A model generated the notes under the pieces. The model had not been told where the DNA came from and searched no databases. It was given only the letters and a program-made list of their open reading frames with translations. 64,000 nt of DNA. It comes from Sutterella massiliensis (GTDB lineage: Bacteria; Pseudomonadota; Gammaproteobacteria; Burkholderiales; Burkholderiaceae_F). The position numbers and the translations under genes were made by a program. The DNA is taken from the NCBI RefSeq assembly GCF_016899755.1, contig NZ_JACJJC010000004.1:62001-126000 (forward strand). Reading direction: 5' to 3'. Below are positions 25,188-34,236 of this stretch, in pieces (position 1 is the first letter of the stretch; each line of letters begins with the position of its first letter).

Positions 25188-25615
25188 TTAGGGGGTGACC
25201 TGCTTTAGGACGCCGGCAGGCTTCGGCGTCGGATCATGCAGTTTTGCGCGGAAGCGAACGAGGAGGCCGCCGCCGGCGGCAAGCGGCCGCGCTTCAAAAA
25301 GAAGCTTCGCGCGGTGTGCTTCCGCAATCGATTTGCAGATGAGGAGCCCGAGGCCGAGCCCTTCCTTTTTGTTCGTAGCAAGCGGCTCGTCGAGGCCGCC
25401 AGTGCTTCGGGCGAGATGACGTCGCCGTCGTTTTCAACCCGAATTTCCGCACGCTTTTTCGCCGCTTCCGACCAAGACGCGACGATGTCGACCGTTACGC
25501 GCACGGGTGCGTGCGGTTTCGTTCCAGACGGGCCTACTAAGCTTCGCCGGTGTTTCTGCAAATTCGTCCGTTCGTTCTCAGTCGACTCTCGCGAGGTTGC
25601 GTAAAGACGGAGCAA
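25188..25615 (-). pseudogene. Remnant of a sensor histidine kinase (C-terminal ATPase domain, frameshifted)
   Basis: Reading the minus strand, an N-box-like piece (NLQ..NTGEA.., near 25545-25565), then VRVTVDI and AEIRVENDGDVISPEALA in one frame, are followed near 25395 by a shift into another frame. That frame reads DEPLATNKKEGLGLGLLICKS, then IAEAHRAKLLFEA, GGGLLVRF and a stop at 25188. These are the N, G1 and G2 boxes of a FixL/DctB-type HATPase domain. At least two frameshifts are needed to join them, and no H-box or sensor domain can be found upstream. The remnant stops 28 bases before the intact response-regulator gene, as expected for a kinase-regulator operon that lost its kinase. Confidence 0.8.
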
Positions 25616-25841
25616 CGGCGCTTAAACAAGCGCTTCGCCTGTAAATGCTTGAGGCAGAGAAGAAAAGAAGCATTCTTCCTCTCGAAAGGCACTTACAAGT
25701 ATTTGCAAAGCGGCTGCGTCCGATTGGAATTCGGAGCCGGTTCGATCGGTAGCATTGAGGTCGCACGAAGAAACGAAATCCCGCTTATCCCACTTCAAAT
25801 ATGAGCTTGAGCGGGAAATCCAACAACAAAAGGAGGTTCCC

Positions 25842-26261
25842 ATGAAGAAGATCATCGCTGCCGCAGCCATTTCCGCCGCTCTCATGACGGGCTGCGCTCA
25901 GACGAATGCGGCCGCCGACGGCGCGCCCGCGGGCAATGCTCCCGAACTTGCGGGCCGCACGTTTGTCTGGCAGGATGCGCCGAAGTCGCAGACGATGCCG
26001 ACGATTGCATTTGCGGCAGACGGTCGCGTTTCCGGTACGAGTGGTTGCAATCGCCTGGTGGGCGGCTTTACGCTCGAAGGCAAGCGCATCGACCTCTCGA
26101 AGCTCGGCATGACGCGCATGATGTGCGATCCGGATTCGATGAAGGCGGAAACGGCGTTCATGGGCGTGCTCGCGAACGCGCGTTTTGCGACGGAAACCGA
26201 AAAGGGGCTGATCCTCTGGAACGAAAAGGGCGAATCGCTCGCGACGCTCGTGGCGAAGTAA
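25842..26261 (+). CDS. META-domain lipoprotein (HslJ-like)
   Basis: A 139-residue protein. The start at 25842 has an AAAAGGAGGT site and gives a lipoprotein signal (MKKIIAAAAISAALMTGC). The mature chain carries a META domain: TFVWQDAPKSQTMPTIAFAADGRVSG, the CNRLVGGFTLEG turn and LGMTRMMCDP, matching HslJ-type proteins. HslJ is linked to heat stress and novobiocin resistance in E. coli; the biochemical role of the domain is unknown. Probably anchored in the outer membrane. Confidence 0.88.
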   Translation: MKKIIAAAAISAALMTGCAQTNAAADGAPAGNAPELAGRTFVWQDAPKSQTMPTIAFAADGRVSGTSGCNRLVGGFTLEGKRIDLSKLGMTRMMCDPDSMKAETAFMGVLANARFATETEKGLILWNEKGESLATLVAK

Positions 26262-26322
26262 TCAAGGTCCGCCTTTCGATTTGAGACGGACTTTGCCAAC
26301 GATAGAGAACGTTTTTTTTCGC

Positions 26323-27036
26323 ATGACGACTGAGAAAGAAACTGCAGCTGCTGGCTGCAAAACGCAATGCAGCAGCGCCGGCCGCTCCGAGGCCGTGCAT
26401 GAGGCGGCGCTCGCCGCGGCGGATTTTGCCGCCATGGTGTTCCTCGCACCCGAGATGCCCGAACTCGAGGTACGGGCGGGATCCATCGTGCCGCATTTGA
26501 AGGAAGTGCTCGCGTCGGACACTGACGTGCGTGAGGGCGCGCTCTTTCAGCGCCTCCTCGCGAGCGAAGCGGCAGGCGGCTTTGCCGGACTCGGCACTTC
26601 GGCGCTCGACGTGCGGCGCGAGCACGCGAAGCTCTTTCTCGGCGTCGGCGAAGAAACGATTCCACTCTCGATTTCCGTTTGGACGAGTGAAAAGGGGCTC
26701 CTACGCCAGGACGCGGCAGAAACCTGCAGCAAGCTCTACGCACAGGCGGGTGTTGCGCTCGACGAATCGGCGCCCTACGACCCTGATCACATCGGGACGG
26801 CGTTCGCGTTTTTGTCGCTCCTCGAAATTCGTGCGGGTGCCGCGCGCGAAGCCGCTGCGAAGGGTGACGCGATTGATACCGCAGAAACGGTTGAACCCGA
26901 GAAGTTTTTCGGTGCCGTGATCGCCCCCGCTTTCAGCAGGATTTTGAAGCGCATAAGCGCGAGAAAGGACGCGCCTTTTTACGCCGCCGTCGGCACGCTC
27001 TTTACGATCCTCTCGGAAGAAGGACTCTTCGGTTAA
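26323..27036 (+). CDS. TorD/DmsD-family chaperone for a molybdoenzyme
   Basis: A 237-residue all-helical protein of the TorD family, which binds the Tat signal and helps cofactor loading of DMSO-reductase-family enzymes. Supporting segments are ALDVRREHAKLFLGVGEETIPL (family YxxLF-like region), SVWTSEKGLLRQDAAET, and YDPDHIGTAFAFLSLLEI (family EPEDHIALELEFM-like motif). The start is uncertain: ATG at 26323 or TTG at 26281, both with weak ribosome sites. It is convergent with, and so not co-transcribed with, the Tat-dependent molybdoenzyme whose partner it most likely is. Confidence 0.82.
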   Translation: MTTEKETAAAGCKTQCSSAGRSEAVHEAALAAADFAAMVFLAPEMPELEVRAGSIVPHLKEVLASDTDVREGALFQRLLASEAAGGFAGLGTSALDVRREHAKLFLGVGEETIPLSISVWTSEKGLLRQDAAETCSKLYAQAGVALDESAPYDPDHIGTAFAFLSLLEIRAGAAREAAAKGDAIDTAETVEPEKFFGAVIAPAFSRILKRISARKDAPFYAAVGTLFTILSEEGLFG

Positions 27037-27096
27037 GCGGTTGAAGCGCGTTCGGGGCTGCTCTTCAGGGTGTCCGAAGCGAAAGCCGAATCAAGC

Positions 27097-27135
27097 AAAC
27101 GGCCTGCGTTCGAAAGCTCGAATCGCAGGCCGTTT
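27097..27135. terminator. Bidirectional terminator between torD-like and Fe-S subunit genes
   Basis: AAACGGCCTGCG pairs with CGCAGGCCGTTT around a 15-base loop, in the gap between convergent genes. It is followed by TTTGG on the plus strand. Confidence 0.75.
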
Positions 27136-27208
27136 GGCTTTGCGCTGATCCTTGCGTCGCCAGGAAGGCCTTCACGCTGTCGGAAGGTCTTCGCATGGCG
27201 GACGATGG

Positions 27209-27850
27209 TCAGACTTTTTCCTTCATTTTCTCAATATCGAGAATGGAGGAGACGTAGCGGATTTTCGGATTCGTGCCCGCCGCAGCGTTCATCGCTTTGG
27301 CGCGCGGCGCGAGTTCCTTGGCTTCGCCTTCGAGTTTGTCCCAGTCGACGAAAAGGAGTGCGCCGATGCCGCAGGCTTCAACGCAGGCAGGCTTTTCGCC
27401 CTTCGAGGTTCTGTGCGTGCAGAGCGTGCAGTGCTCAGCCTTGCCCGGCGTGCGAACAACCCATTCGCGCTCGGGGGCGGGAGCGAGCGGCATCTTGCCG
27501 CCGAACCAGTCCTTTTCGCCGAGCCCGTCCGCGTTGAACATCGGGGCGCCGTAGGGGCACGCGGCCGCGCACATGCGGCAGCCGATGCACTTTTTGTGAT
27601 CGACGAGCACTTCACCCGCGGGGCCGTGCGAAATGGCTTTCGCAGGGCAAACCTTCATGCAGGCGGGATCCTCGCAATGCATGCAGGAGACGCGGAAGTA
27701 GCTGATGACGTTCTTCTCGATACTCTCGCTGCGGTGAACGCGTTCGTAGAAAATGCCGGGCGCGACGCGGTTTTCTTCCTTGCACGCAATCGCACAGGCG
27801 TGGCAGCCGACGCACTTGTCGACATTGACGATGATTCCGAATTTCGACAT
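27209..27850 (-). CDS. Four-cluster ferredoxin-like electron-transfer subunit (DmsB/PsrB type)
   Basis: A 213-residue subunit with four [4Fe-4S] motifs: VDKCVGCHACAIACKEEN, CMHCEDPACMKVCPAKAI, HKKCIGCRMCAAACPYGAP and CTLCTHRTSKGEKPACVEAC. It passes electrons between the catalytic molybdoenzyme subunit and the quinone side. It begins 12 bases after the stop of the catalytic subunit gene, so both are in one operon. No NrfD or DmsC-type membrane anchor follows; a terminator comes next. The catalytic complex may therefore use an anchor encoded elsewhere or a soluble partner. Confidence 0.93.
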   Translation of the reverse strand: MSKFGIIVNVDKCVGCHACAIACKEENRVAPGIFYERVHRSESIEKNVISYFRVSCMHCEDPACMKVCPAKAISHGPAGEVLVDHKKCIGCRMCAAACPYGAPMFNADGLGEKDWFGGKMPLAPAPEREWVVRTPGKAEHCTLCTHRTSKGEKPACVEACGIGALLFVDWDKLEGEAKELAPRAKAMNAAAGTNPKIRYVSSILDIEKMKEKV

Positions 27851-27862
27851 GTGGGTTCTCCC

Positions 27863-30109
27863 TTAAGCCTTGGCGTTTTTCTCGGTTTCTTCAGCCTTTT
27901 CGACCTGCACGCAGATGTCGTTGAAGCACGGGTAGCCGGAAATCGGGTCCCAACCCTTTCTCGGAATCAAAACCTGCGTTTCCTGGTCGCCCCGCCAGCC
28001 GTACTGCGCGTCGATCATGCCGCGGCCGGCGAGAATCGTGACGCGTGCACGCGCGCGGACTTTGCCCTTGTAGTAAGGAGACGTGATCCAGATTCGATCG
28101 CCTTCCTTGATGCCGCGCACCTCAGCGTCAGCCGGATGAATGTTCACGGTCGACTCGGGTTCGAGTTCAAGAAGATAGGGCTGGTCGCCGCGGGTCTTCG
28201 AGTGCGTGATGTACGGGCGGCGCGTGCCGTTGATGAGTTTCAACGGCCACTTCTCATCGGGCTTGGGCGGCGCGACATAAACGGGCAGTCCGGGGAAGCC
28301 GTGGCGCGCCTGAACGCTCGAGACGAACTCGATTTTGCCCGAAGGGGTGCGGAAGCCGGGCTTGCCGTCAAAGCGAAGAAGCCCTTTCTTGTACTTTTCG
28401 GGCTCCTGCGGCGGGAACCACTCGCAGACTTCCATTTTCGGAAGCATTGCCGCACGCTCTTCGTAACTTGTGCCCCAGGCGTTTAGCATCGAATTGCAGG
28501 CCTTCACGGGGTCGCCGTCAAAGAAGGCTTCGCGCCCGAAGAGCGCGGCGCCGATCGTGAGCGAAATCTTCCAGTCTTCCCAGGCTTCGCCCAGGGGTTT
28601 CACCGGGCGGCGCGCCGAGAGCTTGCGCCCGTGGACGCCGAAGGGTGCGTAGCGTTCGTAGTTCATGGCCGCAGGGAGCACGAGGTCCATGTCGTGGTGC
28701 GTGTCGTCGCGATAGAAGTAGTCGCACGAGAACGCGAAATCCATCTTGCGCACCGCGGCCTTGTACTCGTCGGGCGAAGGCCAGATGAGGAGGTTTGCGC
28801 CCCAGCCGCAGAAGGCGCGGATGCGGCCTGCGTCCACCATTTCCGGCAGAAGGTTCGGCGAGCAGAGCACCTGCATGTCGTTCCAGACGGGCGCGAACTC
28901 ACGGTCGATGCGGATTTTCTTCTGCGCTTCCTCTTCAAACCAGGGCTGATCGATGAAGCTGCGCGTGTAGCCTTCGTCCCAGCGGATGTAGTCCTTGGGC
29001 CAGTTGGCGATCATGGAGGCGCCCGGCTTGTCGACGTTGCCCGTGAGCGCCATCAAAAGCGACATGGCGCGCACGTTGTTGCAGCCGTTGCCTTGGTGCG
29101 GCACCGATTGTCCCGGGAGCTGCATCGAGGACGGACCCTGCGCGAAAAGGCGCGCGGCCTCGATCATCTGCTCGGCGGGCACGCCCGTTTCCTTCTCGAC
29201 GAATTCCGGCGTAAAGGCTTCGCAGTACTTCACGAGCTCTTCGTAGCCCGTGCACCACTCGTCGACGAACTTGCGGTCGACGAGGCCTTCCTTGACGAGG
29301 ACGCGGATCATGCCCCAGGCGAGCGCGCCGTCGGTACCGGGCTTCAACTGCAGATGGATGTCGGCGAGTTCGGCCACTTTCGTGCGGCGCACGTCAACGA
29401 CAATGAGTTTCATGCCGCGCGCCTTGGCGGCAAGAAGGCCTTTGAAGAAGCCGTGAGGCGACGCCCAGGCGCCGTTCTTGCCGACGATCATCAGCACCTT
29501 TGCCTTGGGACTCGGGCCGCCCGCGATCTCCTGACCGTAGGAGAGCTCTTCGGCGTGTACATAGGCAAGGTTGCACGCAGCGGAACTCTCGCAGCAGTAA
29601 TTCGGCGAGCCGAACCAGCGCGCAAGTCGCATGACGGGCGGACGCGGCTCCTTCGGGTCGCCGCAGTAGAACATCACTTTGTCCGGACCGTATTTTTCCT
29701 TGATTCGGGTGAGGTGCTCGCAGATCGTCTTGATCGCTTCGTCCCAGCTGATGCGCACCCAGCCCGGATCGGCCGAACCCTTCGGGTTCGTGCGCTTCAT
29801 GGGATAGAGCAGACGATTGGGGTTGTAGAGACGCTGCAGCGTCGAGAGCCCTTTCGAGCAGAGAAAATGATTCGGATGTTCCTTCCAGTTGCGGATGCGG
29901 ATCACCGTATTGCCGCGCGCCTCGAATTCGATCCCGCACCACGGCATATGGTTGCAGGAGTCGCAGATCGAGTAGCCGGTCCAAGTCTTTTCGCCCGCTG
30001 CTTCACCGGCAGCCTTGGTTGCCGGCGAAAAAAGTGATGCGGCCATGACGGCGCCCGAGCCCTGAAGGAGCGAGCGGCGTGAAAAAGCAAAGCCTTTGCG
30101 TTGTTCCAT
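27863..30109 (-). CDS. Tat-exported molybdopterin oxidoreductase catalytic subunit (DMSO reductase family)
   Basis: A 748-residue bis-MGD enzyme of the PsrA/PhsA size class. A CAAGGAGA site precedes the start. The N-terminus is a Tat signal (RRSLLQGSGAVMAASLF). A [4Fe-4S] motif follows (ICDSCNHMPWCGIEF .. FLCSKG) with five residues between the second and third Cys instead of the usual three. The likely molybdenum ligand is a Cys in YCCESSAACNLAYVHAEEL, with EDWK..GR and RPYITHSKTR cofactor segments later. The family reduces S-, N- or As-oxides or polysulfide, or runs in reverse; the substrate cannot be assigned. It is the first gene of a two-gene operon with the Fe-S subunit, and the TorD-type chaperone is encoded opposite. 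Confidence 0.92.
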   Translation of the reverse strand: MEQRKGFAFSRRSLLQGSGAVMAASLFSPATKAAGEAAGEKTWTGYSICDSCNHMPWCGIEFEARGNTVIRIRNWKEHPNHFLCSKGLSTLQRLYNPNRLLYPMKRTNPKGSADPGWVRISWDEAIKTICEHLTRIKEKYGPDKVMFYCGDPKEPRPPVMRLARWFGSPNYCCESSAACNLAYVHAEELSYGQEIAGGPSPKAKVLMIVGKNGAWASPHGFFKGLLAAKARGMKLIVVDVRRTKVAELADIHLQLKPGTDGALAWGMIRVLVKEGLVDRKFVDEWCTGYEELVKYCEAFTPEFVEKETGVPAEQMIEAARLFAQGPSSMQLPGQSVPHQGNGCNNVRAMSLLMALTGNVDKPGASMIANWPKDYIRWDEGYTRSFIDQPWFEEEAQKKIRIDREFAPVWNDMQVLCSPNLLPEMVDAGRIRAFCGWGANLLIWPSPDEYKAAVRKMDFAFSCDYFYRDDTHHDMDLVLPAAMNYERYAPFGVHGRKLSARRPVKPLGEAWEDWKISLTIGAALFGREAFFDGDPVKACNSMLNAWGTSYEERAAMLPKMEVCEWFPPQEPEKYKKGLLRFDGKPGFRTPSGKIEFVSSVQARHGFPGLPVYVAPPKPDEKWPLKLINGTRRPYITHSKTRGDQPYLLELEPESTVNIHPADAEVRGIKEGDRIWITSPYYKGKVRARARVTILAGRGMIDAQYGWRGDQETQVLIPRKGWDPISGYPCFNDICVQVEKAEETEKNAKA

Positions 30110-31174
30110 TTTTCAGTCTCCTTGGGGCGGCACGTTGAAAAACGCGCACAGCCCGACATGCGCACGGCGCCGGGCGCGTCGCGCGCATTGGTCGGGCTTG
30201 CTTCAAGCGCACTTCGCAGGGTTCGAACGAAGCAGAGGGCATGCTGGGAGAAACGTTCGCGAAGCGCAGATGCGTGCCGCCTTCAAAGTTATTTTTCACG
30301 CATTTTCACGTGATTAGCCAACGGAAAATCCCCAAGAAGTCCACCGATCTTGACGAGTGCGACAAGCGGTCGGCGAAGGCGGCGGACGAATGGTCTGGCG
30401 GCCTTTCCAGAAAATCACAAACTTGCCGGCCTCTTTCGTCGTTCCATAATGGAATAACGAATTCGTCAACTGTGCGCTCGGTCTCAGGCGGCGTTTGCGG
30501 GCGGCGCAAAGATCGAGGCCGCGCGCATGAGCATGTCTTCACGGGACGGTCAAGTCACGTAGCGGATTTCGACGTTCTCGTTGCAGCGGCTGAGGTGTTT
30601 GCGGATGGCATCTTTTTCTGCAGGTCTTCCGCGTCGACCGAAGTCCTGGGAATGCAGATCAATATTTTCATGCCGGTCTTGAAGACCATGAAGTCGTGAC
30701 TTTTGAAGCCGCTCGCGGCTTCGATTTAGCGGCTTGATTCTGCGGTCCTTCGTGATGCCGCCCGTGAGCTCGCGAAACGAGTCGAATAGGCGAAGAGCGG
30801 ATCCTTGACGGACTTCGAGTAATTTCGAGTAACTTTTTCGGAGCAGTTCGTATAAAACACAACACGCCTTCTGCTGTTTCGCTTTGTGACGTTTGACTCG
30901 GAAGGGCTTCTTCAACCTTTTACTGACTGGTAGAACCACGGATTCACGCTGTGTGGCACAATGTCAAGTTTTCCTTTGCGGGTCCGGTTTCGGCGTTTTG
31001 ACTTTTTCCCGATTTATCGCTTCCTTCAAGAACGAGTGCGCTTCGGACTGCATTTTGGGGCGGCACGAACCGCAAGCACTCGGTGACGGCGGACGCCCCT
31101 TTTTTCGCTTTTTCGAGGTTGCGCGCGAAGGAAACCCGCAAAACAATAGAAAAAAAAGATAGAAGAACAAAAAT
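30110..31174. other. About 1 kb without a convincing gene
   Basis: Promoter region of the molybdoenzyme operon (right of 30109) plus roughly 1000 bases of lower GC and odd codon texture up to the DUF3261 gene. The longest open frame (30550-30939, minus strand, 129 codons) has no domain I recognise and no ribosome site. The stretch looks like decayed sequence, possibly of mobile origin, but I see no terminal repeats or transposase motif. Confidence 0.45.
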
Positions 31175-32161
31175 ATGCGCACGCACAAAAAGAGCGACGA
31201 CAATAAGAACATCAGGGCGGCAACCGAGCGGATGGAAGAAATGGTTCAAAGAGGCTGGGCGTACGGAAGAGCAGTGCTGACCAAGTGCAGCGAGGCTTCC
31301 CGCGACAAGCGTCGTCCCGTTCAGGCGGCGCTTGCCGCTGCAGCGCTCCTTCCGGCAGCCCTTTCCATGAGTACGCTTTCGGGCTGCGCGTGGCTGCAGT
31401 GGGCGAGCAACGAGGCCCCGCCGATCGAGGCGACGGCGAGCTCTTCTCAAAAGGCTGCCTCCAAGCCCGCGAACGATCCGGCGCAGGACCGTGCAGCCAC
31501 GCAGGGGGGCGCGGCAGAGAAGGCTCGGCTCGAAGAGGCGTCTGTCCATGACGCGCTTTCCGATAAGGAGAATGAAGAAGCCCGCCACCGTGCTCCGAGC
31601 GGCGTGATCGGGCTCGGTGCCGATGCGCGAAGCGAATTCGGCGCTTTTGACGCCGCTCGCTTGCGTGCGCCGCTCGTTTTGCCCGATATGAAGGACGCGC
31701 CGACCCGCGTACTTGATCAGTCGATTCGCGTTCGCTTTCACGCCAAAGCGCTGGAAGCGGGCGCGCCCGCCAATGTGCCGCCCTTGCGCGCAATGGTGCT
31801 CGTCGACCCGAAGCGTATCAGCGCCGTTTTTACGGGCCTGGGGGTCGTCGTCTGGCGCATTGACTATACGCAGGCGGGGCTGCGTGAGTCGCGTCACCCG
31901 AAACTCGACGAGAAAGTCGATGCGTCGCGCATGCTTCGCGACTTCATGTACGTTCTCTGGCCGGCCGAGAGCGTTCGTGCGGTGCTTCCCGCCGACGCGG
32001 TGCTGGCGGAAGAAACGAGCGCTGATTCGCGCCGTCGAACGATTGAAGTCAACGGCAAGACCGTTCTTCGCGTCGTCACGACTAAAATCGGAGAACGCTC
32101 CCGCACGACGGTTGTGAACGACCTCGAGGGCTACACGCTCTCGATCGAGTCGGTCGACTAG
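31175..32161 (+). CDS. DUF3261-family lipoprotein
   Basis: A 328-residue protein whose C-terminal 130 residues match DUF3261: PKRISAVFTGLGVVVWRIDY, DASRMLRDFMYVLWPAESV, RRTIEVNGKTVLRVV and a final VVNDLEGYTLSIE. DUF3261 lipoproteins usually accompany aryl-polyene or unusual fatty-acid clusters, of which there is no other sign here. The lipobox TLSGC lies near residue 70, behind a charged extension of about 45 residues that is unusually long for a lipoprotein signal. A later start may be the true one, but none has a clear ribosome site. A low-complexity Ala/Glu/Lys linker (about 75-140) separates the lipid anchor from the domain. Confidence 0.75.
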   Translation: MRTHKKSDDNKNIRAATERMEEMVQRGWAYGRAVLTKCSEASRDKRRPVQAALAAAALLPAALSMSTLSGCAWLQWASNEAPPIEATASSSQKAASKPANDPAQDRAATQGGAAEKARLEEASVHDALSDKENEEARHRAPSGVIGLGADARSEFGAFDAARLRAPLVLPDMKDAPTRVLDQSIRVRFHAKALEAGAPANVPPLRAMVLVDPKRISAVFTGLGVVVWRIDYTQAGLRESRHPKLDEKVDASRMLRDFMYVLWPAESVRAVLPADAVLAEETSADSRRRTIEVNGKTVLRVVTTKIGERSRTTVVNDLEGYTLSIESVD

Positions 32162-32241
32162 TCGTGGCAGCGGCGACGGAACAAAAAATTCTTTGATCGT
32201 CAGAAAACGATCGCAACCGCCAACCGCGAAAAGGAAACCGC

Positions 32242-32499
32242 ATGAACTTCAAACCCATCGCTGCCGCTCTTCTTTGCGGCGCCTGTGCAACGATGCTTGT
32301 GGGCTGCTCGGACAAGTTTTCGCCGAGCGACGAACACTGCAAGGCGAGCTATATCAAGGAAGTGGCCGACAAGGAAGGGCTCGACAAGGCCAAGGCGCTT
32401 ACGAACGACTGCCTCGCCAAGGGCTACGACAATGCCCGCGGTGCGCTCGAAAAGGGTGCTGACGCGCTGCGCGACAAGCTCTTCGGCGAAAAGAAATAA
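32242..32499 (+). CDS. Small lipoprotein, unknown function
   Basis: An 85-residue protein with a clear lipoprotein signal (MNFKPIAAALLCGACATMLVGC) and an AAAAGGAAA ribosome site. The mature 64 residues are charged and helical, with two cysteines (EHCKASYIKEVADKEG, ALTNDCLAKGYDN) that could pair in the periplasm. No family recognised. It is 80 bases downstream of the DUF3261 gene and followed by a good terminator, so the two may form one transcript. Confidence 0.75.
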   Translation: MNFKPIAAALLCGACATMLVGCSDKFSPSDEHCKASYIKEVADKEGLDKAKALTNDCLAKGYDNARGALEKGADALRDKLFGEKK

Positions 32500-32529
32500 G
32501 CGTCCGCGCACATTGGCACGACGCATCGT

Positions 32530-32552
32530 GGCCGCCTTGGGGCGGCCTTTTT
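32530..32552 (+). terminator. Rho-independent terminator
   Basis: GGCCGCC TTGG GGCGGCC followed by TTTTT, 30 bases after the small lipoprotein gene. Confidence 0.9.
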
Positions 32553-32736
32553 CGCATCTGCTGGTCTGCAGTTTCTCAAGCCTGACGAAAGTCAGATTAC
32601 GCGCGTAAGGATTCGCGCAAAAATGCCTTTCCAAGGACGAAGCGCAGCTCGCGCGAGCGCAGAGGGCACACCTCACGCGAACTTCGCCTCGTTCATCCTT
32701 CATTTTCGAACCGTCAGAATCTTTGGGAGAGCACAA

Positions 32737-34236
32737 ATGAACGAAAAGACACTTTCGCGCCGCAGCATTCTCAAATTTGCGGGTGCCGGCGTTGCAGCAA
32801 GCGCCGCAGTTGGTGCGGCCGGTCTCGCGCAAGCGAAAAGCGCGGGTGCGAATTGGGACGAAACCTTCGAAGTGGTTGTCGTCGGTTCGGGCGGCGCCGG
32901 CATGGCTGCCGCCGTGAAGGCTGCTCAGACGGGCGCCAAGAAAGTCGTTGTTCTCGAAAAACTCGCCTTTACGGGCGGCAATACGCTGATTTCCCAGGGC
33001 TTCATCAATGCCGCCGACCCCGTTCGACAGCCGCGTCAGGGCATCAAGGATTCCTGGCAGCACCATGCCGAGCAGTCGCTCGCTGCGGGCGACTTCCGCG
33101 GTCAGAAGGACCGCGTCGAGGTGCTCTGCAAGAATGCCTATCCGACGATCGAATGGCTCGAAAGCCTCGGCATGAAGTTTAAGGACAACGTCATCCAGAT
33201 CTTCGGTGCGCTCTATCCGCGCTCGCACGTGCCTGCGCTGCCCAAGGGACAAGGTTACGGTACGGTTCTCACGAAGGCCGCAAAGGATCTCGGCGTTGAA
33301 GTGCGTACGGGGATGGCCGTTGAAGAAATCATCCGCGAAACGCCGACTTCGGGCGACGTGCTCGGCGTCGTCGTGAAGACCGGCAAGGGCGAGCTTCGCC
33401 GCATTCGAGCGACGCGCGGCGTCGTCCTCGCTGCGGGCGGCTTCAGCGCCAACAAGTACCTGCGTGAACTGCACGATCCGCGCGTTGCGGGTCTGGGCAC
33501 CGACAATCTGCCGGGTTCGACGGGCGAAGTGGCGATGGCGGCCGTGCGTGTCGGCGGCTATCTGGTCGGCATGGACTTCATTCAGTCGACTCCGGGTGCG
33601 CCCGCCGGCAAGAAGATGAAGCTTCTTCTCAACTTCAACGTGAACGGCTCGATCTACGTCGACAAGCGCGGCAACCGAATCGTCAACGAAGGCGAACGCC
33701 GCGACGTCATCCGCGACGCCGTGCTCGGTACGCCTGAACGCTATGCCTACACGGTCTGCGACAATGAAAACTTCATGTCTTACGACGAAGTCAATCGCGC
33801 CGCCATCATGAAGGGCATTGAAATCAAGGAAGCGTGGACGGCGCCCACGATTCGCGAACTCGCCGAGAAGATGGGCGTTGACCCCGACGGGCTCGAAAAG
33901 ACGATCGACCGCTACAACAATGTTTTCGTGAAGAACGGCAAAGACGAAGACTTCGGCAAGACCGCCGTCAATCTCACGAAGCGCATTGAAAAAGGACCTT
34001 TCTGGGCCTGCTACACGGGTATGACCGTGCACCACACGATGGGCGGTCTCAATACCAACACGAAGGCGCAGCTCCTTGACTGGCAGGGCAACGTGATTCC
34101 GCGCATCTACGCAGCAGGCGAAATCACGGGCGGCATCCACGGCACGAATCGCGTGGGCGGCAACGCCGTGCTCGACTGCTTTGTCTTCGGTCAGATCGCC
34201 GGTGAAAATGCCGCCAAGGAGGTCGTCAAGGCCTGA
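32737..34236 (+). CDS. Tat-exported flavoprotein, fumarate-reductase / flavocytochrome c type (paralogue 1)
   Basis: A 499-residue FAD enzyme related to the flavin subunit of periplasmic fumarate reductases. The start at 32737 has a GGGAGA site and a Tat signal (SRRSILKFAGAGVAASAAV). The FAD motif is VVVVGSGGAGMAAAVKAA. The fumarate-type active site is intact: TGGNTLISQGFINAA, GNRIVNEGERRDV with the catalytic Arg region, VHHTMGGLNTNTKAQ with the substrate His, and GTNRVGGNAVLDCFVFG with the second Arg. There is no heme domain, so electrons must come from a separate periplasmic cytochrome. Fumarate or a related enoate is the expected acceptor, which suits menaquinone-based respiration. Confidence 0.9.
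   Translation: MNEKTLSRRSILKFAGAGVAASAAVGAAGLAQAKSAGANWDETFEVVVVGSGGAGMAAAVKAAQTGAKKVVVLEKLAFTGGNTLISQGFINAADPVRQPRQGIKDSWQHHAEQSLAAGDFRGQKDRVEVLCKNAYPTIEWLESLGMKFKDNVIQIFGALYPRSHVPALPKGQGYGTVLTKAAKDLGVEVRTGMAVEEIIRETPTSGDVLGVVVKTGKGELRRIRATRGVVLAAGGFSANKYLRELHDPRVAGLGTDNLPGSTGEVAMAAVRVGGYLVGMDFIQSTPGAPAGKKMKLLLNFNVNGSIYVDKRGNRIVNEGERRDVIRDAVLGTPERYAYTVCDNENFMSYDEVNRAAIMKGIEIKEAWTAPTIRELAEKMGVDPDGLEKTIDRYNNVFVKNGKDEDFGKTAVNLTKRIEKGPFWACYTGMTVHHTMGGLNTNTKAQLLDWQGNVIPRIYAAGEITGGIHGTNRVGGNAVLDCFVFGQIAGENAAKEVVKA

Noticed and set aside
30550-30939. Possible transposase fragment
   Set aside because: No DDE or HTH motif, no inverted repeats or target duplications; left as unassigned sequence.
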